Notes under the pieces: generated by a model | What the model saw: only the letters and a program-made list of their open reading frames with translations | The model's database searches: none | What the model was told of the DNA's origin: nothing | Made by a program: the position numbers and the translations under genes | Shown here: positions 1 to 5,130 of the stretch, one piece after another | How the letters are laid out: the number at the start of each line of letters is the position of its first letter | Position numbering within the stretch: position 1 is the stretch's first letter | Source of the DNA: Aalborgiella sp031390045 | GTDB lineage: Bacteria; Pseudomonadota; Gammaproteobacteria; Burkholderiales; Burkholderiaceae_C | Length of the DNA: 5,648 nt | NCBI GenBank assembly: GCA_031390045.1 | Contig: JANMTB010000192.1 | Location: 1-5,648 of the forward strand | Direction: 5' to 3'

Positions 1-316
1 CTCCGTCAATGTTGACATGCCAGCAAAAGGTTCGCCGGATCAAACCGAAGCGCCAAAAGCGGTGACTATTAAAGTCAACGCAAACAGCCAAGTGTTGTGG
101 GACGAGCTGGTTGTACCTGATAGAGCTAACTTAGAAGAAAAAATGAAGGCAGAAGCGTCTCTTGGCAATGCACAACACGAAATTCATTTTATGCCAGACC
201 GTGCAGCCAAATACGAGGTGGTTGCTGGTGTTATGGCGACTGCTCAACGGGTAGGGTTACAAAAAATAGGTTTAGCTAATATTCAAGATTTCGCGCCACA
301 AATTAAAGCACCGTAA
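1..316 (+). CDS. exbD: ExbD/TolR-family biopolymer transport protein, 3' part
   Basis: This is the C-terminal 104 residues of an ExbD/TolR-type protein. The reading frame is already open at base 2 (SVNVDMPAKG) and ends at TAA 314-316, so the true start and the N-terminal membrane helix lie outside the window. Members of the family form a proton-driven complex with ExbB in the inner membrane that energises TonB-dependent outer-membrane uptake. The visible part is the periplasmic domain: the VDMPAKG segment that follows the transmembrane region, a VTIKVNANSQVLWDE strand with hydrophilic flanks, a middle helix (ANLEEKMKAEA), and the characteristic end with Y-x-x-V-x-x-V-M-x-x-A-Q-x-x-G-L-x-K-I-G. 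An internal ATG at 17 is not a plausible start because homology-like sequence continues upstream of it. TolR is the alternative within the same family; the partner exbB or tolQ upstream would settle it. Confidence 0.85.
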   Translation, partial: SVNVDMPAKGSPDQTEAPKAVTIKVNANSQVLWDELVVPDRANLEEKMKAEASLGNAQHEIHFMPDRAAKYEVVAGVMATAQRVGLQKIGLANIQDFAPQIKAP

Positions 317-333
317 TTTAGGAGTCGTGATTT

Positions 334-1524
334 TTAAGCGCTCGCAGCGCAAATAATCCCACCGCCCAAACACACCTCGCCGTCATACAGCACAGCCGAC
401 TGCCCCGGCGTCACCGCCCATTGCGGTTGTGGGAAAGTCAAGTCAAACGTGTTTGCGTTCACATCGCAAGAGACCAGTTCGCATGGCGCATCCGCCTGTC
501 GATAGCGTGTTTTTGAATTCAAAGACGTGTCAGTGGGCGCATGCCCCGCCACCCAACTCAGGTTGTCCGCTGTCAACGTATACGACTGCAACCACGGGTG
601 TTCGTGTCCCTGTACCACCCACAGTGTGTTTTTCTCCATGTCCTTACGCGCCACAAACCACGGCGTATGTTCACCCACACCGCGTTGCCCGAGCGCTTGA
701 ATCGCTTTGAGTTCCGCGCCTTTGGCCTTCACGCCGCCAATGCCTAAGCCTTGGCGCTGCCCCAGCGTGTAAAAGCTCAAGCCTTGGTGCGTACCCAACA
801 CACGCCCTTCTGCGTTTTTGATCGGTCCGGGTTCTTTGGCGATGTAGCGGTTCAAGAAGTCGCGGAAAGGGCGCTCGCCAATGAAGCAAATGCCAGTGGA
901 ATCCTTCTTTTTGGCATTCGGCAGGCCGATCTCATCAGCAATGCGACGAACCTCAGTTTTTTGCAATTCACCCACGGGGAACAGCGTTTTCGACAATTGA
1001 GCTTGGTTCAAACGGTGTAAAAAGTAGCTTTGGTCTTTGCTATTGTCTAAACCTTTGAGAAGCTCATATTTTTGCGATTCTGAATTCAAACGCACCCGCG
1101 CATAGTGACCCGTGGCGATTTTGTCCGCACCCAGCCGCATAGCGTGGTCTAAAAAAGCTTTGAATTTGATTTCGGCATTGCACAGCACATCGGGGTTGGG
1201 TGTGCGCCCGGCCTGGTATTCGCGTAAAAACTCGGCAAAGACACGGTCTTTGTATTCGCTGGCAAAGTTGACGTGCTCAATCCCAATGCCGATGACATCT
1301 GCCACAGCGGCAGCGTCGATAAAGTCTTGGTTCGATAAGCAATATTCCGAATCATCGTCATCTTCCCAATTTTTCATGAAGATGCCGACCACGTCGTAGC
1401 CCTGCTTTTTGAGCAAATACGCCGTGACAGCCGAGTCCACGCCGCCGCTCAAACCGACGACGACACGGCGATTTGTGCTGACCTGGCTCAACTTACTTGA
1501 AAAAATGGCGTTTTCTGCTGTCAT
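334..1524 (-). CDS. mnmA: tRNA 2-thiouridine(34) synthase MnmA
   Basis: MnmA thiolates U34 of the tRNAs for Lys, Glu and Gln: it adenylates the uridine and then transfers persulfide sulfur. It is a cytoplasmic housekeeping enzyme. Numbered from the ATG at 1524 (396 residues), the ATP pyrophosphatase P-loop SGGVDS is at 26-31. TPNPDVLCN at 108-116 holds the first catalytic cysteine (Cys115), ATGHYAR is at 137-143, and DSTGICFIGE at 208-217 holds the second (Cys213). TLGQRQGLGIGG is at 253-264 and the C-terminal barrel motif TPGQSAVLYDGEVCLGGG at 372-389. About 17 residues starting VKAKGAELKA around 265-282 are inserted, as in Comamonadaceae homologues I recall. The frame stays open to a GTG at 1563 (409 residues). 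I prefer the ATG because family proteins usually begin just before RVVVGLSGGVDS and a -10-like TATAGG overlaps the GTG. Neither start has a strong ribosome site. The gene converges on exbD with a 17-base gap and is complete. Confidence 0.97.
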   Translation of the reverse strand: MTAENAIFSSKLSQVSTNRRVVVGLSGGVDSAVTAYLLKKQGYDVVGIFMKNWEDDDDSEYCLSNQDFIDAAAVADVIGIGIEHVNFASEYKDRVFAEFLREYQAGRTPNPDVLCNAEIKFKAFLDHAMRLGADKIATGHYARVRLNSESQKYELLKGLDNSKDQSYFLHRLNQAQLSKTLFPVGELQKTEVRRIADEIGLPNAKKKDSTGICFIGERPFRDFLNRYIAKEPGPIKNAEGRVLGTHQGLSFYTLGQRQGLGIGGVKAKGAELKAIQALGQRGVGEHTPWFVARKDMEKNTLWVVQGHEHPWLQSYTLTADNLSWVAGHAPTDTSLNSKTRYRQADAPCELVSCDVNANTFDLTFPQPQWAVTPGQSAVLYDGEVCLGGGIICAASA

Positions 1525-1595
1525 ATAGGTGATTATCTCAGGCTCAGAGAGTCTTACTTTCACCTATAGTTGTGCCATCCAAGAAATCATCAAAC

Positions 1596-1625
1596 TTGTC
1601 AATAAACACGTCAGCAAAGTATTCA
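1596..1625 (+). promoter_or_regulatory. Possible promoter of tcuA
   Basis: A TTGTCA hexamer at 1596-1601 is followed after 18 bases by TATTCA at 1620-1625. The -35 match is good (5 of 6) and the -10 match is poor (3 of 6). Transcription from it would begin almost at the tcuA ATG (1634), giving a nearly leaderless message, which fits the absence of a Shine-Dalgarno sequence before that ATG. The assignment is by eye only. A regulated promoter with a weak -10 box would also fit, since tcu genes elsewhere are under a LysR-type regulator. Confidence 0.25.
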
Positions 1626-1633
1626 GATAAAAA

Positions 1634-3034
1634 ATGGTAGATGTTCTAGTCATCGGTGGTGGCAACGCCGCTCTGTGTGCCGCCTTGATGGCGCGGGAAG
1701 CGGGCGCTAGCGTTCTCCTGCTCGAAGCCGCCCCCAAACTCTGGCGCGGTGGTAACTCGGCCCACACCCGCAACCTGCGATGCATGCATGACACGCCACA
1801 AGACGTGTTGACCGAAGCCTACCCAGAAGAAGAGTTTTGGCAAGACCTGCTCAAAGTCACAGGCGGACTAACGAACGAAGCGATGGCGCGATTGGCTATT
1901 CGCGAATCCAGCACCTGCCGCGATTGGATGCGTAAGCACGGTGTGCATTTTCAACCCTCGCTGTCCGGAACGCTGCATTTATCCCGCACCAACGCCTTTT
2001 TCATGGGAGGCGGCAAGGCGCTGATGAACGCGTATTACCGAAGTGCCGAGAAGCTGGGCGTGCAAATTCGCTACGAGTCGCCTGTGGATCGCTTGGAGTT
2101 GAAAGACGGTCAATTTGTCGCCGCACATATAGGCAAAGAACGAATTACCGCCAAAACCTGCGTCGTCGCCAGCGGCGGCTTCGAGTCCAACCGCGAATGG
2201 TTGCGCGAAGCTTGGGGGCAAAACGATGCGGGCGAGTGGCCAGCAGATAATTTTGCGATTCGCGGCACGCGGTTCAACATGGGTGTGATGCTCAAAGACT
2301 TGATTGCACAGGGTGCAGACACGATTGGTGACCCGACACAAAGCCACTGTGTAGCTATCGATGCGAGAGCGCCACTGTACGACGGCGGCATTTGCACGCG
2401 GGTGGATTGTGTGTCTTTGGGCGTGGTCGTCAACAAACATGCCCAGCGCTTTTACGACGAAGGCGAAGACTTTTGGCCCAAGCGCTACGCCATTTGGGGT
2501 CGTTTGGTGGCGCAGCAGCCTGGTCAAACCGCGTATTCCGTCATCGATGCAAAAGCCGTAGGTCGCTTTATGCCGCCTGTTTTCACAGGTGTGAAGGCTG
2601 ATTCTTTGCCCGAATTGGCGCAAAAACTAGGTTTGGACGAGGCAGCTTTCATGCAAACCATGACTAAATTCAACCAAAGTTGCCAAGTGGGCACGTTTGA
2701 CCATGCGGTTTTAGATGATTGCCATACAAACGACATCCATCCCGCCAAAACCCACTGGGCGCTACCCATCAATAATGCGCCGTTTTATGCCTACGCGCTC
2801 AAACCCGGCATCACCTTCACCTACTTGGGTATGAAAGTGGGCGAGAGCACGGCGGTGCGGTTTGGGGGTGTCGAATCGTTTAATTTGTTTGCCGCTGGCG
2901 AACTGATGGCGGGCAATGTGCTGGGTAAAGGCTATACAGCAGGCGTTGGGATAACGATTGGTACGACATTTGGTCGTCTAGCCGGCGTAAATGCTGCCTC
3001 AGTAGCTATGAAAAATATAGTGAAAATGGCATAA
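1634..3034 (+). CDS. tcuA: FAD-dependent tricarballylate dehydrogenase TcuA
   Basis: A 466-residue flavoprotein of the fumarate reductase/succinate dehydrogenase flavoprotein superfamily, closely resembling TcuA. In Salmonella TcuA oxidises tricarballylate (propane-1,2,3-tricarboxylate) to cis-aconitate. The N-terminus is a Rossmann FAD site: VLVIGGGNAALCAALMAREAG, with the glycines at 8-10, and Glu31 at the end of strand 2, where FAD ribose is bound. WRGGNSAHTRN at 38-47 is the next FAD-contact segment. VVASGGF is at 177-183, RFYDEGED at 272-279, and the substrate-side TFTYLGMKV at 394-402. The C-terminal FAD segment AAGELMAGNVLGKGYTAG spans 420-437. Length is normal for TcuA and there is no signal peptide, so it should act on the cytoplasmic face. 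Spacing to tcuB is 2 bases, an operon arrangement. No Shine-Dalgarno sequence precedes the ATG. The last residues (about 455-462) are encoded by a sequence repeated at 4251-4276. Substrate specificity is inferred from the TcuB partner; a related carboxylate is possible. Confidence 0.9.
   Translation: MVDVLVIGGGNAALCAALMAREAGASVLLLEAAPKLWRGGNSAHTRNLRCMHDTPQDVLTEAYPEEEFWQDLLKVTGGLTNEAMARLAIRESSTCRDWMRKHGVHFQPSLSGTLHLSRTNAFFMGGGKALMNAYYRSAEKLGVQIRYESPVDRLELKDGQFVAAHIGKERITAKTCVVASGGFESNREWLREAWGQNDAGEWPADNFAIRGTRFNMGVMLKDLIAQGADTIGDPTQSHCVAIDARAPLYDGGICTRVDCVSLGVVVNKHAQRFYDEGEDFWPKRYAIWGRLVAQQPGQTAYSVIDAKAVGRFMPPVFTGVKADSLPELAQKLGLDEAAFMQTMTKFNQSCQVGTFDHAVLDDCHTNDIHPAKTHWALPINNAPFYAYALKPGITFTYLGMKVGESTAVRFGGVESFNLFAAGELMAGNVLGKGYTAGVGITIGTTFGRLAGVNAASVAMKNIVKMA
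2979..3020 (+). repeat. Direct repeat, copy 1 (inside the tcuA 3' end)
   Basis: This stretch matches 4235-4276 without gaps. The core 2995-3020 agrees at 24 of 26 positions and the whole 42 bases at 35 of 42, counted by eye. The core contains AGTAGCTATGAAAAATATAG. Here it is coding, specifying the end of TcuA (AASVAMKNIV). With the second copy it brackets tcuB. Confidence 0.75.
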
Positions 3035-3036
3035 AA

Positions 3037-4200
3037 ATGAGTACTCTTGTCTTAAATCAACTCATTTCTGAGGCTAAAACGCAAGCTGAAGCGGAAGTCG
3101 CCCGCCAAATGCAAATCTGCAACGCCTGCCGTTACTGCGAAGGCTATTGCGCCGTTTTCCCCGCCATGACGCGGCGCTTGGAATTCAACAAAGCCGATAT
3201 TCATTACTTAGCCAATCTGTGCCACAACTGTGGTGCCTGCTACCACGCCTGCCAATACGCGCCGCCGCACGAGTTTGCGGTGAATGTACCTCAAAGCATG
3301 GCGCAGGTGAGGGCGCAAACCTATGCTGATTACGCCTGGCCGAGTGCCTTTGGCGCTTTGTACAAACGCAATGGTTTGACCGTCGCTGTCTCACTGGCAG
3401 GTGGGTTAGCGCTGTTTTTGGTGCTGGCGGTGATGATGAAAGGCTCGTTGTTGCATGCGCCACTTGCTGGAAACTTCTACGCTATCTTTCCCCACAACCT
3501 GCTGGTTGGCATGTTTTTGCCGATTTTTGCCTTTGTTATTTTGGCTTTGAGCATCGGTGTCAGGCAATTCTGGAAAAAAGTTACCACTCAGGGCATTGCC
3601 AACGAGTTAACTGGTCAAATATCCAGTATCACGGCTTCAGAAGCGACATCTGATGTGTTGAAGCTCAAGTATCTGGGCGGCGGACACGGCGAAGGCTGCA
3701 ACAACGAAGACGACGCTTGGACATTGTGGCGCAAGCGGTTTCACCATGCCACGTTTTACGGCTTCATGCTGTGTTTTGCCTCGACCAGCGTGGCCACGGT
3801 GTACCACTACGCTTTCAAGTGGCAAGCACCCTATGCGTTAACCAGTTTGCCGGTTTTACTCGGCACAGTGGGTGGCATAGGTTTGTTGATCGGTCCTGCA
3901 GGCTTGCTCTGGCTGAATCTGCGCCGCGATCCAAATACGGCCGATTTAAGCCAAAAACCGATGGATCTCGGCTTTATCGCCTTGCTGTTTTTAACCAGTT
4001 TGACGGGTTTGGCGCTGATGATCTGGCGCGATACATCCTTTTTAGCGCTGTTGCTTGCTGTGCATTTGGGGGTGGTGATGGCGTTGTTTGTCACCCTGCC
4101 GTATGGCAAATTTGCGCATGGCATTTTTCGCAGTGCGGCACTGTTGAAATGGGCGATTGAGAAACGTATGCCAAATCGGTTGAAATTAGGGTCAGATTGA
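3037..4200 (+). CDS. tcuB: Tricarballylate utilization 4Fe-4S membrane protein TcuB
   Basis: A 387-residue Fe-S and membrane protein of the TcuB/CitB type. In Salmonella TcuB reoxidises the FADH2 of TcuA and passes electrons to the membrane quinone pool. Two ferredoxin-like cysteine clusters lie in the N-terminal soluble part: CNACRYCEGYC at 28-38 (Cys28, 31, 34, 38) and CHNCGACYHAC at 62-72 (Cys62, 65, 68, 72), enough for two 4Fe-4S centres. The rest is a membrane domain with about six hydrophobic segments near 113-134, 148-175, 234-259, 268-294, 310-330 and 334-356. Histidines in or beside these helices (236, 237, 257, 343, 361) are candidate haem b ligands, which is my inference. A hydrophilic loop with CNNEDD sits at about 180-232 before the third segment. 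The gene starts 2 bases after the tcuA stop, with an A-rich leader and no clear Shine-Dalgarno sequence, so translational coupling to tcuA is likely. Length is close to the family norm. Confidence 0.9.
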   Translation: MSTLVLNQLISEAKTQAEAEVARQMQICNACRYCEGYCAVFPAMTRRLEFNKADIHYLANLCHNCGACYHACQYAPPHEFAVNVPQSMAQVRAQTYADYAWPSAFGALYKRNGLTVAVSLAGGLALFLVLAVMMKGSLLHAPLAGNFYAIFPHNLLVGMFLPIFAFVILALSIGVRQFWKKVTTQGIANELTGQISSITASEATSDVLKLKYLGGGHGEGCNNEDDAWTLWRKRFHHATFYGFMLCFASTSVATVYHYAFKWQAPYALTSLPVLLGTVGGIGLLIGPAGLLWLNLRRDPNTADLSQKPMDLGFIALLFLTSLTGLALMIWRDTSFLALLLAVHLGVVMALFVTLPYGKFAHGIFRSAALLKWAIEKRMPNRLKLGSD

Positions 4201-4213
4201 GTAAAAATACACA

Positions 4214-4248
4214 AAATATGCCTAAATTGGCACTTAGCCGGCATATTT
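4214..4248. promoter_or_regulatory. Inverted repeat between tcuB and the SDR gene (operator or attenuating hairpin)
   Basis: AAATATGCC at 4214-4222 is perfectly complementary to GGCATATTT at 4240-4248, with a 17-base loop. Inside and beside it are smaller nested dyads: TGCC/GGCA (4219-4222 with 4229-4232), the palindrome GCCGGC (4237-4242), and ACTTAG/CTAAGT (4232-4237 with 4254-4259). No T-run follows on the plus strand, so it is not a typical intrinsic terminator for tcuB. Its position just before the candidate SDR promoter suits a regulator binding site. Function is inferred. Confidence 0.45.
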
Positions 4249-4276
4249 ATTGCCTAAGTAGCTATTAAAAATATAG
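4235..4276 (+). repeat. Direct repeat, copy 2 (intergenic, downstream of tcuB)
   Basis: The second copy lies exactly 1256 bases after the first, in the gap between tcuB and the SDR gene. Its core is 4251-4276 and includes AGTAGCTATTAAAAATATAG. Within it GCTAT at 4261-4265 and ATAGC at 4273-4277 form a small inverted repeat. It may be a relic of duplication of the tcuA end or a dispersed intergenic element; sequence from one window cannot decide. Confidence 0.75.
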
Positions 4277-4277
4277 C
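4250..4277 (+). promoter_or_regulatory. Possible promoter of the SDR gene
   Basis: TTGCCT at 4250-4255 (4 of 6 to the -35 consensus) and TATAGC at 4272-4277 (4 of 6 to the -10 consensus) are separated by 16 bases. The predicted start near 4284 would leave a leader of about 18 bases before the ATG at 4302. The surrounding AT richness makes chance matches likely. It overlaps the second direct-repeat copy and adjoins the inverted repeat. Confidence 0.3.
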
Positions 4278-4301
4278 AATATTTACTATCAAAGAAAAAC
4301 A

Positions 4302-5057
4302 ATGGATTTACAACTCCACAATAAAACAGCCTTGGTCACAGGCGCAAGCACGGGTATTGGTAAAAGTATCGCCTTCGGGCTAGCGCGTGAAGGCGTGCAG
4401 CTCGCGATCTCAGCGCGTCGCGTGGGGCTGCTGAACGAGGTGGCGGACGAGATCGTCAAAAACGGCGGCAAGCGCCCGGTGGTGATTGAGTCTGATTTGT
4501 ATGCTGAAGACGCCGCCAAAACTCTGACGGCAGCCGCCATAAAGGGCTTAGGACGTGTCGATATTTTGATCAACAACGCAGGCGGATCGCGCAGTTTCAC
4601 CGATTTGCACGTGACAGAAGACCGTTGGCAAGAGGCGATGACGCTGAATTTTCATCGCCCGCGGCAGGTGGCCGATGCGTTGATTGACCAAATGATTGCC
4701 AACAAATGGGGTCGCATCATCAACATCACCGGCAAAAGCGAGCCTGAGCACGTGAACGGCGCGTTTTGCGCCAAAGCGGGCATCCACAGCTGGGCCAAAG
4801 GGCTGTCGCGCATGGTGGGTAAAGACGGTGTGACTGTCAACTGCATCCCGCCGGGGCGCATTTTGTCAGAGCAGATTTTGCGCAATTACACGCCTGAATA
4901 CAGACAATGGCAGTCTGACAACGAAATCCCAGTCGGTCGCTATGGCGAGCCTGAGGAATTGGCCAATTTGGTGTGTTTTTTAGCATCGCCATTAGCCAGC
5001 TACATCACGGGCACGGTGATAGCGGTCGATGGGGGTTTGCGCCGATACCAATTTTGA
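4302..5057 (+). CDS. SDR-family oxidoreductase homologue with a non-canonical active site
   Basis: A 251-residue classical-length short-chain dehydrogenase/reductase. The nucleotide-binding motif TGASTGIG is at 13-20, followed by SARR at 37-40; Arg39-Arg40 after strand 2 favour NADP(H). NNAGG is at 91-95, the conserved helix Asn is Asn116, and the C-terminal IPPGRI (182-187) and VDGGLRR (242-248) are present. The catalytic region departs from the rule. The active-site Lys aligns with Lys158 (FCAKAG), but the residue four before it is Ala154, not Tyr. The strand that normally ends in the catalytic Ser reads INITGKS (140-146), with Gly144 at that place and a loop about three residues shorter. 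So Asn and Lys remain while Ser and Tyr are lost. The gene follows tcuB by 101 bases and precedes the Bug gene by 54. Product databases would likely call it a 3-oxoacyl-ACP reductase-like SDR; the substrate is unknown. Start: an ATG preceded by weak AAAGAA. Confidence 0.85.
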   Translation: MDLQLHNKTALVTGASTGIGKSIAFGLAREGVQLAISARRVGLLNEVADEIVKNGGKRPVVIESDLYAEDAAKTLTAAAIKGLGRVDILINNAGGSRSFTDLHVTEDRWQEAMTLNFHRPRQVADALIDQMIANKWGRIINITGKSEPEHVNGAFCAKAGIHSWAKGLSRMVGKDGVTVNCIPPGRILSEQILRNYTPEYRQWQSDNEIPVGRYGEPEELANLVCFLASPLASYITGTVIAVDGGLRRYQF

Positions 5058-5083
5058 TGGCTGACCGTTAAACTCAATATAGA
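5054..5083 (+). promoter_or_regulatory. Weak possible promoter before the Bug gene
   Basis: TTGATG at 5054-5059, overlapping the SDR stop codon, and TATAGA at 5078-5083 are 18 bases apart; each matches its consensus at 4 of 6 positions. It could give the receptor gene its own transcript. Read-through from the SDR gene is at least as likely given the 54-base gap. Confidence 0.18.
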
Positions 5084-5090
5084 TAAATGA

Positions 5091-5130
5091 AGAGACAAAA
5101 GAGACAAAAAAATGACAAAAATGACCAAAA
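5091..5130 (+). repeat. Four degenerate 10-base tandem units spanning the Bug start codon
   Basis: Units read AGAGACAAAA, GAGACAAAAA, AATGACAAAA and ATGACCAAAA, each with a GAC(C)AAAA core. The first two lie in the leader and offer GAGA as a weak ribosome-binding sequence. The last two contain the ATG codons at 5112 and 5121 and encode MTKMTK. Confidence 0.5.

Noticed and set aside
338..350. GCGCT-CGC-AGCGC hairpin at the mnmA 3' end as a terminator
   Set aside because: The stem is only 5 bases with a 3-base loop and lies inside mnmA codons; neither strand has a proper T-run after it (the minus strand reads TTAAAAAT).
1564..1794. Small minus-strand open frame ending just before the mnmA GTG, as a leader peptide coupled to mnmA
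   Set aside because: Most of it is antisense to the well-defined N-terminus of tcuA; the short part in the gap has no ribosome site or motif.
2351..2358. GTAGCTAT as a third copy of the direct repeat
   Set aside because: Only 8 bases match and flanking sequence diverges; it encodes an ordinary part of TcuA.
1979..2623. 214-residue open frame on the minus strand, antisense to tcuA
   Set aside because: It lies fully inside tcuA; its translation shows no recognisable domain and looks like a shadow of tcuA codon bias.
3717..4160. 147-residue plus-strand open frame inside tcuB
   Set aside because: It is in another frame of tcuB; the tcuB frame has clear cysteine clusters and membrane helices, while this one has no coherent features.
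3831..4244. 137-residue minus-strand open frame at the tcuB end
   Set aside because: It is antisense to tcuB, low in hydrophobic pattern and without motifs; it extends into the gap only because that gap lacks stops on this frame.
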